Source of the DNA: Psychrosphaera sp.
GTDB taxonomy: Bacteria > Pseudomonadota > Gammaproteobacteria > Enterobacterales > Alteromonadaceae
Reading direction: 5' to 3'
DNA: 24,224 nt
Assembly: GCA_028098005.1 (NCBI GenBank)
Contig: JAOHFM010000022.1
Location: 1-24,224, forward strand
Made by a program: the position numbers and the translations under genes. Shown here one piece after another: positions 1 to 8,649 of this stretch; positions within the stretch are counted from its first letter, which is position 1, and each line of letters starts with the position of its first letter. The notes under the pieces are model-generated. The model searched no databases. It was not told the origin of the DNA and saw only the letters and a program-made list of their open reading frames with translations.

Positions 1-46
1 TCTCTCCTAAGTGCGCATTATTTATCCCATTTTGGTCCCTTTTGCG

Positions 47-75
47 TGGACGATTCAATAAGACACAGCTATAAT
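47..75 (+). promoter_or_regulatory. Candidate sigma-70 promoter of tig
   Basis: The -10 hexamer is a perfect TATAAT at 70-75. A -35 hexamer TGGACG (4 of 6 to TTGACA) lies at 47-52 with an optimal 17-base spacer. Transcription would start near 82, leaving a leader of about 70 bases before the tig ATG. Nothing else is recognisable in bases 1-46. Confidence 0.6.
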
Positions 76-153
76 GCCGCGTCATTTTAAGAACAAAAAA
101 TATTGGGCCCGAGATTTTCGTATTGGCCACAAATTTATTAATTGAGGTAGAAC

Positions 154-1461
154 ATGCAAGTTTCTTTAGAAACGACTCAAGGTTTAGAGCGTAAAATTAC
201 TATCACTGTTCCAGCTGATGCAGTTGAAACTCAAGTTAAAGCACGCTTACGTGAAGTTGGTAAAACAACTCGTATAGATGGTTTCCGTAAAGGCAAAGTT
301 CCAGTTTCAGTTCTAGAGAAGCGCTACGGTCAATCAGTATTTGTAGAAGTTGCTCAAGAACAAATGCAACAAAACTACATTCAAGGCATCATTCAAGAAA
401 AAGTAAACCCAGCGGGCGCACCTTTCTTCGAGCCAAAGAATATGAAACGTGGTGAAGACTTAGAATTCACTGCAACGTTTGAAGTATACCCAGAAGTAGC
501 TTTAGACAATGTTGAAAAAATCTCTGTTGAACGTCCAGTTGCTGAAGTAACAGACGCTGACCTAGACAACATGATGGTTACACTACAGAAGCAACAAGCT
601 TCTTGGGCCGAAACTGACGCAGCTGCTGCGGAAGGTCACCGTGCAAACATCGACTTTATCGGTAAAATTGACGGTGAAGAGTTTGAAGGCGGAAAAGCTG
701 AAGGTTTTGATTTAGAGCTAGGTCAAGGTCGTATGATCCCTGGTTTTGAAGACGGCATCATGGGCAAGAAAGCAGGCGAAGAAGTAACGGTTAACGTTAC
801 ATTCCCTGAAGAATATCATGCAGAAAACCTTAAAGGTAAAGAAGCTGAGTTCGCTGTAACAATTAACAAAATTGAATCTCAAGAATTACCAGAGCTTAAC
901 GATGAGTTTGTTACTAAGTTTGGCATCGAAGAGGGCGGCGTTGACGCACTTAAAGCTGAAGTTAAAAACAACATGACTCGTGAATTAGGCCAAGCGCTTA
1001 AAGCAAAAGTTAAAGAACAAGCTATCAAAGGCTTACTAGAAGCTCACGAACTAGAAGTTCCTAAAGCGTTAGTTGACCAAGAAGTAAATGCTTTACGTCA
1101 ACAAGCTATGCAACGTTTTGGCGGCCAAATGGACGCGAGCAATATGCCTGAGCTTCCAGCTGAATTGTTTGAACAACAAGCTAAAGACCGTGTACGCACT
1201 GGTTTATTACTTGGCGAGTTCATTCGTACAAACGACATCAAAGCTGACGATGCAAAAGTAAAAGAGATCATTGAAACTCAAGCATCAGCTTATGAAGATC
1301 CTTCAGAAGTAGTTAACCACTACTACGGTGACGAGAAGTTAATGGAAAACATCCGTAACTTAGCGACAGAAGATCAAGCGATTGAAATGTTACTTGAGAA
1401 AGCCAAAGTTGAAGAAAAATCATTCAGCTTTGACGAAATTATGAACCCTAAGCAAGCATAA
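154..1461 (+). CDS. tig: Trigger factor (ribosome-associated chaperone and prolyl isomerase)
   Basis: Trigger factor binds the large ribosomal subunit at the exit tunnel and shields nascent chains; it also has peptidyl-prolyl cis-trans isomerase activity. The 435-residue product matches the usual family length. The ribosome-docking signature GFRKGKVP is at residues 43-50 of the N-terminal domain. An FKBP-like isomerase domain spans about 150-245, and the helical C-terminal arms follow to the end. The start is the ATG at 154, placed 5 bases after a GAGGT Shine-Dalgarno at 144-148. It is the first gene of the conserved tig-clpP-clpX-lon cluster, with its own promoter upstream and a strong hairpin terminator just after it. 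Confidence 0.97.
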   Translation: MQVSLETTQGLERKITITVPADAVETQVKARLREVGKTTRIDGFRKGKVPVSVLEKRYGQSVFVEVAQEQMQQNYIQGIIQEKVNPAGAPFFEPKNMKRGEDLEFTATFEVYPEVALDNVEKISVERPVAEVTDADLDNMMVTLQKQQASWAETDAAAAEGHRANIDFIGKIDGEEFEGGKAEGFDLELGQGRMIPGFEDGIMGKKAGEEVTVNVTFPEEYHAENLKGKEAEFAVTINKIESQELPELNDEFVTKFGIEEGGVDALKAEVKNNMTRELGQALKAKVKEQAIKGLLEAHELEVPKALVDQEVNALRQQAMQRFGGQMDASNMPELPAELFEQQAKDRVRTGLLLGEFIRTNDIKADDAKVKEIIETQASAYEDPSEVVNHYYGDEKLMENIRNLATEDQAIEMLLEKAKVEEKSFSFDEIMNPKQA

Positions 1462-1500
1462 TTAAAAATCGCATTGACTTAAGGGTTGAATAAAGGATTT

Positions 1501-1538
1501 AATGGCTCGATATACATAAAGTATGTCGAGCCATTTTT
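1501..1538 (+). terminator. Hairpin terminator between tig and clpP
   Basis: Arms at 1501-1515 and 1521-1535 form a 15-bp stem with one U-G wobble around a 5-base loop, followed by a T run at 1534-1538. It looks like a Rho-independent terminator for tig. It ends only 5 bases before the clpP Shine-Dalgarno, so it also sits in any transcript that reaches clpP from upstream. Confidence 0.8.
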
Positions 1539-1553
1539 GTTTAAGGAAGTTTT

Positions 1554-2192
1554 ATGATTAACCACAATAGTAATGTGGCAGCTGGGTTTGAAGAGCCAAG
1601 CAATGCATTAGTTCCAATGGTCGTTGAGCAAACGTCCAAAGGCGAACGTTCTTATGATATTTTTTCACGTCTTTTAAAAGAGCGTGTTATTTTCTTAACA
1701 GGCCAAGTTGAAGATCAGATGGCCAATTTGATCTGTGCTCAGCTTTTGTTTTTAGAGTCAGAAAACCCAGATAAAGACATTTACCTTTATATCAACTCTC
1801 CAGGTGGTTCGGTTAGTGCTGGTTTATCAATTTACGATACGATGAACTTTATCAAGCCTGATATTGCGACAGTATGTATGGGTCAAGCGGCAAGTATGGG
1901 CGCATTCTTATTATCAGGTGGCGCTAAAGGCAAACGTCACTGCTTACCTAATTCACGTGTCATGATTCACCAACCATTAGGTGGTTTCCAAGGTCAAGCG
2001 TCTGATTTTGAAATTCACGCTAAAGAAATTCTTTATATTAAAGAAAAATTAAATCGCTTAATGGCAGAGCACTCTGGTCAAGACATTGAAAAAGTGGCTA
2101 AAGACACAGACCGCGACAACTTCTTAACGCCAGAAGATGCACTAGAATATGGTTTAATTGACTCTATTCTTACTCGCCGAGATTTAAAATAA
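1554..2192 (+). CDS. clpP: ATP-dependent Clp protease proteolytic subunit ClpP
   Basis: ClpP is the serine peptidase of the ClpXP and ClpAP proteases; two heptameric rings form a chamber fed by an AAA+ unfoldase. The catalytic triad is visible as Ser114 (in GQAASMG), His139 (in MIHQP) and Asp188, each offset by 17 from the E. coli S97/H122/D171 numbering. The mature enzyme should start at Ala18 (ALVPMV), giving a 17-residue propeptide. The start is ATG 1554 behind AAGGA at 1543-1547. clpX follows after 81 bases. A weak sigma-70-like promoter (TTGACT 1474-1479, 18-base spacer, TTTAAT 1498-1503) overlaps the upstream terminator and might drive clpPX; I saw no sigma-32 promoter here. Confidence 0.97.
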   Translation: MINHNSNVAAGFEEPSNALVPMVVEQTSKGERSYDIFSRLLKERVIFLTGQVEDQMANLICAQLLFLESENPDKDIYLYINSPGGSVSAGLSIYDTMNFIKPDIATVCMGQAASMGAFLLSGGAKGKRHCLPNSRVMIHQPLGGFQGQASDFEIHAKEILYIKEKLNRLMAEHSGQDIEKVAKDTDRDNFLTPEDALEYGLIDSILTRRDLK

Positions 2193-2201
2193 GTTTATTA
2201 G

Positions 2202-2251
2202 TTAACCCACTGGGTTAATACGAAATTATTGACTAACCTTAGGTTAGTCAA
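2202..2251 (+). promoter_or_regulatory. Two tandem hairpins in the clpP-clpX gap
   Basis: The first hairpin pairs TTAACCC (2202-2208) with GGGTTAA (2212-2218) around 3 bases. The second pairs TTGACTAACC (2229-2238) with GGTTAGTCAA (2242-2251) around TTA, a 10-bp perfect stem. Neither has a T tract, so they are unlikely to be plain terminators. The AACC and GGTT elements are shared, so alternative cross-pairing is possible. They end about 12 bases before the clpX Shine-Dalgarno, a position suited to mRNA processing, stabilisation or control of clpX translation. Confidence 0.6.
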
Positions 2252-2273
2252 GCTAGCAAAGTGAGGTGACTCT

Positions 2274-3548
2274 ATGTCAGAATCTACAGAAAATGACAGT
2301 AAGCTACTGTATTGTTCATTTTGCGGCAAGAGCCAGCATGAAGTTAAAAAGCTTATTGCAGGTCCTTCTGTATATGTTTGTGATGAGTGCGTTGATTTAT
2401 GCAACGATATCATTCGTGAAGAAATTAAAGAAATTTCTCCAAAACGAGATGCAGACTCATTGCCGACACCAAGAGATATTTGTAACCACTTAGATGATTA
2501 CGTTATCGGACAGAAACACGCTAAAAAAGTATTAAGTGTTGCTGTGTATAATCATTATAAGCGTTTACGTAATGCAGAGTCAGGTAATAATGACGGCGTT
2601 GAACTTGGTAAAAGTAATATATTATTAATTGGCCCAACGGGTAGTGGTAAAACATTATTGGCTGAAACGTTGGCTCGATTTTTAGATGTGCCATTTACCA
2701 TGGCCGATGCAACAACGTTAACTGAAGCCGGTTATGTTGGTGAAGACGTAGAAAATATTATCCAAAAACTTCTTCAAAAATGTGATTACGATGTTGAGAA
2801 AGCTCAACGTGGTATTGTTTATATCGATGAAATCGACAAAATATCTCGTAAATCTGACAACCCGTCTATAACAAGAGATGTATCAGGCGAAGGTGTACAA
2901 CAAGCATTACTGAAGCTAATTGAAGGTACGGTTGCATCAATACCTCCACAAGGTGGGCGTAAGCACCCTCAGCAAGAGTTTTTGCAAGTAGATACGTCTA
3001 AAATATTGTTTATCTGTGGTGGTGCGTTTGCTGGTTTAGATAAAGTTGTAAGTGCTCGTTCAGAAACAGGAACCGCAATAGGCTTTGGTGCCGAAGTTAA
3101 GTCAAGCAAAGACGAGACGACGTTAACGGAACATTTCCAAAATGTAGAGCCTGAAGACTTAGTTAAGTATGGACTTATTCCAGAATTTATCGGCCGATTA
3201 CCTGTTGTTGCAACTTTAGGTGAACTAGATTTAGATGCGCTCGTACAAATACTAAGTGAGCCTAAAAACGCGCTTACAAAACAATATGGTGCACTCTTTG
3301 ATTTAGAAGGCACGGAATTAGAGTTTCGTGAAGATGCTTTAAAAGCAATAGCTGCTAAAGCAATGGATAGAAAAACTGGTGCTCGTGGTTTACGTTCAAT
3401 TATTGAAGCAACCTTGCTAGATACTATGTATGAACTACCTTCTATGGAAGATGTTTCTAAAGTTGTAATTGACGAATCTGTCATTGCTGGTCAGTCAGAG
3501 CCTCTTTTGATTTATGACAACCAAAAGAGCCAAGCACTTCCTGAGTGA
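2274..3548 (+). CDS. clpX: ATP-dependent Clp protease unfoldase subunit ClpX
   Basis: ClpX is the hexameric AAA+ unfoldase that recognises substrates such as ssrA-tagged proteins and feeds them to ClpP. The N-terminal zinc-binding domain has four cysteines at 14, 17, 36 and 39. Walker A GPTGSGKT is at 120-127, the pore-1 loop GYVG at 153-156, Walker B around 181-189 and the RKH pore loop at 229-231. The ClpP-docking IGF tripeptide is at 269-271, so the partnership with the upstream clpP is intact. The 424-residue length is normal. The start is ATG 2274 behind GAGGTG at 2263-2268. It lies between clpP and lon and is followed by its own terminator. Confidence 0.98.
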   Translation: MSESTENDSKLLYCSFCGKSQHEVKKLIAGPSVYVCDECVDLCNDIIREEIKEISPKRDADSLPTPRDICNHLDDYVIGQKHAKKVLSVAVYNHYKRLRNAESGNNDGVELGKSNILLIGPTGSGKTLLAETLARFLDVPFTMADATTLTEAGYVGEDVENIIQKLLQKCDYDVEKAQRGIVYIDEIDKISRKSDNPSITRDVSGEGVQQALLKLIEGTVASIPPQGGRKHPQQEFLQVDTSKILFICGGAFAGLDKVVSARSETGTAIGFGAEVKSSKDETTLTEHFQNVEPEDLVKYGLIPEFIGRLPVVATLGELDLDALVQILSEPKNALTKQYGALFDLEGTELEFREDALKAIAAKAMDRKTGARGLRSIIEATLLDTMYELPSMEDVSKVVIDESVIAGQSEPLLIYDNQKSQALPE

Positions 3549-3567
3549 TATTTAATCAGTCGTCTAT

Positions 3568-3594
3568 AAAAAGGAGTCATTTGGCTCCTTTTTT
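3568..3594 (+). terminator. Rho-independent terminator after clpX
   Basis: A 9-bp stem AAAAAGGAG (3568-3576) with CTCCTTTTT (3585-3593) closes an 8-base loop, and the T run continues to 3594. It lies 20 bases after the clpX stop and just before the lon heat-shock promoter. Confidence 0.85.
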
Positions 3595-3604
3595 GCTTTC
3601 AACA

Positions 3605-3632
3605 ATTGAACTTTTTACCAGTCGCCCCATAT
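3605..3632 (+). promoter_or_regulatory. Heat-shock (sigma-32) promoter of lon
   Basis: ATTGAA at 3605-3610 matches the RpoH -35 (CTTGAA) in five of six positions. CCCCATAT at 3625-3632 is a full match to the RpoH -10 consensus CCCCATNT. The spacer is 14 bases, within the known range. The expected start of transcription is about 3640, some 30 bases before the lon ATG. E. coli lon is known to be RpoH-dependent, so the assignment fits the gene. Confidence 0.82.
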
Positions 3633-3671
3633 ACTTAATTATTACTTACAGAATGCAGAGAACTCATCAAT

Positions 3672-6023
3672 ATGACGCATGACGCAGAACTTTCAAACAT
3701 TCCAGTCTTAGCACTAAGGGATGTTGTCGTTTATCCCCACATGGTTATTCCCCTTTTTGTTGGTCGGGAAAAGTCTATTGCGTGTCTAGAGCAAGCAATG
3801 GAAAAGGATAAAAAGATATTTTTAGTTGCTCAAGTTGACCCAGCAAACGACGACCCTAAGCCGAACGATATGTACAAAGTTGGCACAGTGGCAACTATTC
3901 TTCAGTTATTAAAATTGCCAGACGGCACAGTTAAAGTATTAGTTGAAGGCAACGTACGCGGCAAAATCTTGCAGTTCACAGAAACCAATGACTTTTTTGA
4001 AGCAGAAGTTGAACCCATTGCTATTGCTATGGCCGATGAGCGTGAAGAAGAAGTTTTGATCAGGTCGGCAATCAACCAGTTTGAAGGCTATATAAAGCTA
4101 AATAAAAAAATACCCCCAGAAGTATTAACGTCTGTAACAGGTATCGATGATGCTGACAGGCTAGCGGATACAATGGCATCTCATATGCCACTAAAAGTTG
4201 AAGAAAAACAAAAAGCCTTAGAAATTGAAGATGTTCATGAGCGTTTAGAATATTTAATGGCGCTAATGGAAGGCGAGATTGATTTACTTCAAGTAGAAAA
4301 GAAAATTCGTAGCCGCGTTAAAAAGCAAATGGAAAAAAGCCAGCGCGAATACTATTTGAATGAACAAATGAAAGCCATTCAAAAAGAGTTGGGTGAATCT
4401 GAAGAGGGCGTTGACGAATTTGAGGCGTTAGAATCAAAAATATCTGAAGCAGGTATGCCAGAGGAAGCCGAACAAAAAACGCGAGCAGAGCTTAAAAAAT
4501 TAAAAATGATGTCTGCTATGTCTGCTGAAGCAACGGTTGTTCGTGGCTATATAGACTGGATGACAGGTGTTCCATGGAAGAAACGCAGCAAAGTTAAAAA
4601 AGACTTAAATAAAGCACAAGATATTCTAGACTCAGATCACTATGGCTTAGACAAAGTCAAAGAGCGTATTTTAGAGTACTTAGCGGTTCAACAAAGAACT
4701 AGCAAGTTAAAGGGTCCTATCCTTTGTCTTGTGGGTCCTCCTGGTGTTGGTAAAACGTCATTAGGGCAGTCTATTGCCAAGGCAACAGGCCGTAAGTATG
4801 TACGCATGGCGCTAGGTGGTGTACGGGATGAAGCTGAAATTAGAGGCCACCGCAGAACTTACATTGGTTCAATGCCAGGCAAAATCATTCAAAAGATGAG
4901 TAAAGTTGGGGTTAAAAACCCACTGTTCTTATTAGACGAAATAGACAAAATGAGCTCTGATATGCGTGGCGATCCTTCGTCTGCTTTATTGGAAGTATTA
5001 GACCCTGAGCAAAACGCGGCATTTAATGATCACTATTTAGAAGTGGACTACGACTTGTCAGATATTATGTTCGTGGCGACCTCAAATAGCATGGACATTC
5101 CAGGTCCGTTATTAGACCGTATGGAAGTTATACGTTTAGCTGGTTACACAGAAGATGAAAAGCTTAACATTGCGAATCAACATCTTATAAGCAAGCAAAT
5201 TAAACGTAACGGTTTGAAAGAAAATGAGTTAACGCTAGAAGATAGCGCGATAATCGATATTGTTCGTTACTACACAAGAGAAGCGGGTGTTCGTAGCTTA
5301 GAACGAGAAATATCAAAAATTTGTCGTAAAGTTGTTACTCAAATCCTAACGAACAAAGACACAAAGAGCGTTGTTGTTAATGGTGAGAACTTAGCTGAGT
5401 ACTTAGGTGTGCGCCGCTATGATTATGGTAAAGCCGATGAAGATGACCGTATAGGTCAAGTTACTGGTTTGGCCTGGACTCAAGTTGGCGGTGATCTGTT
5501 GACGATTGAATGTGCGACAGTACCAGGTAAAGGTAAGTTGGTTTATACAGGCTCACTAGGCGATGTTATGAAAGAGTCTATCCAAGCTGCTATGACTGTA
5601 GTGAAAAGCCGCGCTGAAGGCTTACGAATTAACGCTGATTTCTCAGAAAAACGCGATATTCATGTCCACGTTCCAGAAGGTGCAACACCAAAAGATGGTC
5701 CAAGTGCAGGTATTGGTATGGTAACCGCGCTCGTATCTAGTTTGACGGGTAATCCGGTAAAAGCTGACGTGGCAATGACAGGTGAAATAACGTTACGTGG
5801 TGAAGTTCTAGCCATTGGTGGGCTTAAAGAAAAGCTTCTAGCAGCTCATCGTGGTGGTATTAAAACGGTTTTAATACCACATGAAAATGAAAGAGATTTG
5901 GAAGAAATCCCAGAAAACGTTAAGAAAGACCTAACTATTAAGCCCGTTAAGTGGATTGACGAAGTCCTAGACGTCGCATTGAGTCAGCCAATTGAGCGTT
6001 TATCGACGGAAAATTGCGCATAA
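3672..6023 (+). CDS. lon: ATP-dependent Lon protease
   Basis: Lon is a homo-hexameric AAA+ protease that degrades misfolded proteins and short-lived regulators in the cytoplasm. At 783 residues it is one shorter than the E. coli enzyme. The N-terminal substrate-binding domain spans roughly residues 8-200, then a coiled-coil linker. The AAA+ module has Walker A GPPGVGKT at 355-362. The C-terminal protease domain has Ser678 in KDGPSAG and Lys721, the Ser-Lys dyad with the same 43-residue spacing as in E. coli (S679/K722). The ATG at 3672 has only a weak Shine-Dalgarno (AGAG about 11 bases upstream). A sigma-32 promoter precedes it and no convincing simple terminator follows it. Confidence 0.98.
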   Translation: MTHDAELSNIPVLALRDVVVYPHMVIPLFVGREKSIACLEQAMEKDKKIFLVAQVDPANDDPKPNDMYKVGTVATILQLLKLPDGTVKVLVEGNVRGKILQFTETNDFFEAEVEPIAIAMADEREEEVLIRSAINQFEGYIKLNKKIPPEVLTSVTGIDDADRLADTMASHMPLKVEEKQKALEIEDVHERLEYLMALMEGEIDLLQVEKKIRSRVKKQMEKSQREYYLNEQMKAIQKELGESEEGVDEFEALESKISEAGMPEEAEQKTRAELKKLKMMSAMSAEATVVRGYIDWMTGVPWKKRSKVKKDLNKAQDILDSDHYGLDKVKERILEYLAVQQRTSKLKGPILCLVGPPGVGKTSLGQSIAKATGRKYVRMALGGVRDEAEIRGHRRTYIGSMPGKIIQKMSKVGVKNPLFLLDEIDKMSSDMRGDPSSALLEVLDPEQNAAFNDHYLEVDYDLSDIMFVATSNSMDIPGPLLDRMEVIRLAGYTEDEKLNIANQHLISKQIKRNGLKENELTLEDSAIIDIVRYYTREAGVRSLEREISKICRKVVTQILTNKDTKSVVVNGENLAEYLGVRRYDYGKADEDDRIGQVTGLAWTQVGGDLLTIECATVPGKGKLVYTGSLGDVMKESIQAAMTVVKSRAEGLRINADFSEKRDIHVHVPEGATPKDGPSAGIGMVTALVSSLTGNPVKADVAMTGEITLRGEVLAIGGLKEKLLAAHRGGIKTVLIPHENERDLEEIPENVKKDLTIKPVKWIDEVLDVALSQPIERLSTENCA

Positions 6024-6121
6024 GTGAAGGTTTTTTTGTAAAAATTAAAAAAAAGGCTTTTCAAAACCTCCGACTGTGCTAGTTTATTGGGGCTAGGAGG
6101 GTTGTTTAGTCTACCTTCACT
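6023..6121. other. Foldable element between lon and hupB
   Basis: A 9-bp perfect inverted repeat, AGTGAAGGT (6023-6031) and ACCTTCACT (6113-6121), starts on the last base of the lon stop codon and closes about 80 bases. Inside it, AACCTC (6065-6070) can pair with GAGGGTT (6097-6103) with one bulge, and CTAG occurs at 6079-6082 and 6093-6096. Runs of T and A (6031-6056) lie between the stems. This could be a 3' end structure of lon mRNA or a leader of hupB. Function is not known to me. Confidence 0.45.
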
Positions 6122-6140
6122 AATAAAAATTGATTTCTAA

Positions 6141-6154
6141 CGTTTATTTAAACG
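6141..6154. promoter_or_regulatory. Short palindrome upstream of hupB
   Basis: CGTTTA and TAAACG form 6-bp arms around TT, about 70 bases before the hupB start. It could be an operator for a dimeric regulator. I could not place a convincing -35/-10 pair around it, and AT-rich DNA yields such palindromes by chance. Confidence 0.25.
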
Positions 6155-6224
6155 GAATGAAAATGAGCCTAACAAAAATAATAAGGGCTCTAATAAATAT
6201 AAAAACAATATAGGGGATGAAATT

Positions 6225-6497
6225 GTGAACAAGTCTCAATTAATCGAAAAAATTGCTGAAGGTGCTGACGTATCAAAAGCTTCTGCTGGCCGCGCATTAG
6301 ACTCATTCATCGAGTCTGTAACTGGCGCTCTTAAAGACGGCGACTCTGTTGCTCTAGTTGGTTTTGGTACTTTTTCAGTACGTGATCGTGCAGCGCGCAC
6401 TGGTCGTAACCCACAAACTGGTGCGACAATTGAAATTGCAGCTGCAAAAGTTCCAGCATTTAAAGCGGGTAAAGCGCTTAAAGACGCGTGTAACTAA
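6225..6497 (+). CDS. hupB: DNA-binding protein HU-beta
   Basis: HU is a small basic dimeric protein that bends and compacts DNA. The 90-residue product carries the family features: an N-terminal helical dimerisation part ([17 protein letters not shown]), the core GFGTFSV near residues 47-53, and the DNA-wrapping beta-arm with RNPQTG around 61-66 containing the intercalating proline. The start codon is GTG at 6225, behind a good Shine-Dalgarno AGGGGA at 6212-6217. Its position after lon and before ppiD is the conserved gammaproteobacterial location for the beta subunit. It is followed by a tRNA gene after only 17 bases, suggesting a common transcript. Confidence 0.95.
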   Translation: MNKSQLIEKIAEGADVSKASAGRALDSFIESVTGALKDGDSVALVGFGTFSVRDRAARTGRNPQTGATIEIAAAKVPAFKAGKALKDACN

Positions 6498-6514
6498 TTA
6501 AAACTTTTTGATGG

Positions 6515-6591
6515 GGAGCGGTAGTTCAGTTGGTTAGAATACCGGCCTGTCACGCCGGGGGTCGCGAGTTCGAGTCTCGTCCGTTCCGCCA
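6515..6591 (+). tRNA. tRNA-Asp (anticodon GTC)
   Basis: The 77-base sequence folds as a standard cloverleaf. Acceptor arms are GGAGCGG (6515-6521) and CCGTTCC, with one G-U pair; the anticodon stem is CCGGC (6542-6546) with GCCGG (6554-6558). The loop CTGTCAC carries the anticodon GTC at 6549-6551. The T loop GTTCGAG is present and the 3' CCA is encoded (6589-6591). It reads aspartate codons GAC/GAU. It sits between hupB and ppiD and shares their orientation. Confidence 0.97.
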
Positions 6592-6610
6592 ATAAAAAAG
6601 TTCAAGCATT

Positions 6611-6641
6611 AAAGCGCATCTGTTAAGATGCGTTTTTTTTT
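6611..6641 (+). terminator. Rho-independent terminator after tRNA-Asp
   Basis: CGCATC (6615-6620) and GATGCG (6627-6632) form a stem around TGTTAA, followed by nine T residues (6633-6641). It would end the hupB-tRNA transcript. Only 36 bases separate it from the ppiD start, so ppiD must be expressed by read-through or by a promoter overlapping this region. Confidence 0.88.
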
Positions 6642-6677
6642 ACAATACAATTTCAAACTCAGCAAAGAGAAGTAATA

Positions 6678-8540
6678 ATGCTAGATAGAATTAGAGAAGG
6701 TTCTCAAGGAATCACAGCCAAAATTATTCTTGGCTTGGTGATACTGACTTTTGCCATTAGTGGCATAGGCAGCTACATCAATAGTAAAGCTGATACTGCA
6801 GTTAAAACTGTAAATGGTGTCGAAATTACGCAAACCGCATTGGAAGATGCGTTTCAAAACGAACGTAACCGCATGAAGCAACAGTTTGGCGACGTTGTTG
6901 AGCAACTTATGGCTGATGAAAGCTATGTTGCGAACTTTAAGGCTGGCATCTTAGATCGCCTCGTTGTTGAAGAGCTGCAGCGTCAACAAGCTAAAGACCT
7001 TGGTATTCGAGTAAGTGATGAGCAAATCAAAAATGCCATTGTTGAAATGCCTGAGTTCCAACGTAACGGCCAATTTGATAACGAAGTTTACTTAGCCTTG
7101 CTTCGTCAAGCTGGTTTTACCCCTCTACAGTTCCGTGATTATTTACGCCAACAAATGACACGTTCACAATACACAGCGTCGTTAATGGGTTCTGAGTTTG
7201 TACTGGACCACGAGAAAGACCAGTTTGCATCTTTAAATAATCAAACTCGTACTTATTCTCAAGCTCTTATTTCAAGTAAGGCGCTAGAAGCTAATGTTCA
7301 GCTAACTGAAGAAGAAATTCAGGCTTACTATGACAACAATAAGTTTTCCTATAAAACGGCAGACAAAGTTGCGATTGAGTATTTATATATTGATGCTAAT
7401 GAGCTAGCAAAGTCTGTAGAAGTTACTGCTGAGCAATTAAAAGAATACTACGAACAAAATATTGTTGAATTTACTCAACAAGAACAACGTCGAATTGCTC
7501 ATATTCTTGTTGAGGCAGGCGAGAACGCAAAAGATAAAATTGAAAGTGCAAAAGCTAAGTTAAATGCAGGCGAGGCATTCGAGACTGTAGTTACTGAATT
7601 TTCAGAAGATAGCTTTAGTGCTGAAAATGGCGGAGATCTAGAATGGTTTGAAAAAGGCATTTTTGGTGACGCTTTCGACAATGCGGTTATGTCTTTAGAA
7701 AATGCTGGCGATGTGTCGGAAGTATTTGAGTCAGAGTCTGGTTTTCATATTGTAAAATTAACTGAACTTGTTAAAGCAGAAACAACACCATTTGAAGAAG
7801 TTAAAGAAACAATTGCTTCTCAACTTCAACAATTAAAGTTGGATGAGTTATATATAGGTGCTCAAACACAAGTTTCTGAGTTAGCTTTTGAAATTCCAGA
7901 TACGTTAGAAGACGCTGCTGAAGTTGCAGGACTAGAGCTTAAAAGCACAGAATTAAAGACGGCAAACGAGTTACAGGGTATTTTAGGATCTCAAGCAGCT
8001 GTATCTAAAGCATTCGATGAAACGTTCATCGATGAAGGGTTAAACAGTGACTTAATCGAAATTAATGATACTACATCGTTAGTTTTAAGAGTTATTGATA
8101 ATCAGCCAGCTAGAGTTCAGAAGCTAGATGAGATTAAATTAAGAATCGAAGCTGCCTTGACTCGTGAGAAGGCTGCAGAGTTAGCATCAGAAAAAGCGCT
8201 AGAGTTAGTTGAGAAAGTTAAATCTGGTGAATCAATTGAGCAACTTGCTGATAATGTAGTGAACGTTTCTGTGAACACAGACATCACACGCTTTGACGCG
8301 ACGGTTAACGCTAATATTCGTGATGCCGTATTCGAATTAGCAAAACCAGTTAACGGTCAAGCAGAGGTAAGTACAGTAGAGACGTCGAATGGCGATGCTG
8401 CTGTTGTTTCTTTAACAGCGGTTAATGTTAAACCTGCGGCTGTAGAAGAGCCTGTTGCAAACCAAGTACTTAATGTAGTTGGCCAGCAAGCAATTAAAGC
8501 GCTTATAGAAGCAAGTAAAAATAACGCAGATATTGAGTAA
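6678..8540 (+). CDS. ppiD: Periplasmic folding chaperone PpiD (SurA/parvulin family)
   Basis: PpiD is an inner-membrane-anchored periplasmic chaperone near the SecYEG exit that helps newly translocated proteins fold. A short cytoplasmic N-terminus is followed by one transmembrane helix at about residues 14-34 (start of GLVILTFAISGIG). SurA-N-like helical segments cover about 40-190 and a single parvulin-type domain about 266-365, with RRIAHILV at its start and SGFHIVKL at its end. The remaining C-terminal part is helical. The length of 620 is typical. ATG 6678 lies 5 bases after GAGAAG. It follows hupB as in E. coli, except for the tRNA placed between them. Many PpiD parvulin domains have little isomerase activity; I cannot judge that here. 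Confidence 0.93.
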   Translation: MLDRIREGSQGITAKIILGLVILTFAISGIGSYINSKADTAVKTVNGVEITQTALEDAFQNERNRMKQQFGDVVEQLMADESYVANFKAGILDRLVVEELQRQQAKDLGIRVSDEQIKNAIVEMPEFQRNGQFDNEVYLALLRQAGFTPLQFRDYLRQQMTRSQYTASLMGSEFVLDHEKDQFASLNNQTRTYSQALISSKALEANVQLTEEEIQAYYDNNKFSYKTADKVAIEYLYIDANELAKSVEVTAEQLKEYYEQNIVEFTQQEQRRIAHILVEAGENAKDKIESAKAKLNAGEAFETVVTEFSEDSFSAENGGDLEWFEKGIFGDAFDNAVMSLENAGDVSEVFESESGFHIVKLTELVKAETTPFEEVKETIASQLQQLKLDELYIGAQTQVSELAFEIPDTLEDAAEVAGLELKSTELKTANELQGILGSQAAVSKAFDETFIDEGLNSDLIEINDTTSLVLRVIDNQPARVQKLDEIKLRIEAALTREKAAELASEKALELVEKVKSGESIEQLADNVVNVSVNTDITRFDATVNANIRDAVFELAKPVNGQAEVSTVETSNGDAAVVSLTAVNVKPAAVEEPVANQVLNVVGQQAIKALIEASKNNADIE

Positions 8541-8558
8541 TCACTTAAGTATCTAAGT

Positions 8559-8589
8559 AAAAAAAGACTCTACGGAGTCTTTTTTTTTT
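8559..8589. terminator. Bidirectional terminator between ppiD and sapF
   Basis: GACTC (8566-8570) and GAGTC (8575-8579) pair around TACG, flanked by an A run on the left and ten T residues (8580-8589) on the right. The stem extends through A-T pairs. Because T runs follow the hairpin on both strands, it can end ppiD transcription and, on the minus strand, the sap operon. Between it and the sapF stop there is a further 7-bp inverted repeat (TAACACT 8619-8625, AGTGTTA 8646-8652) overlapping the stop codon. Confidence 0.85.
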
Positions 8590-8649
8590 GAGTTTGACTG
8601 ACCCATCCTGAATAACGTTAACACTTTGCAATCAATATATTGGAGAGTG

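Noticed and set aside
2969..3484. A 171-codon minus-strand reading frame inside clpX.
   Set aside because: It is opposite a fully conserved clpX, is Ser-rich low-information sequence and has no ribosome site; a shadow frame.
6165..6190. GAGCCT and GGGCTC before hupB considered as a regulatory hairpin.
   Set aside because: Only six pairs including a wobble around a 14-base loop; weak.
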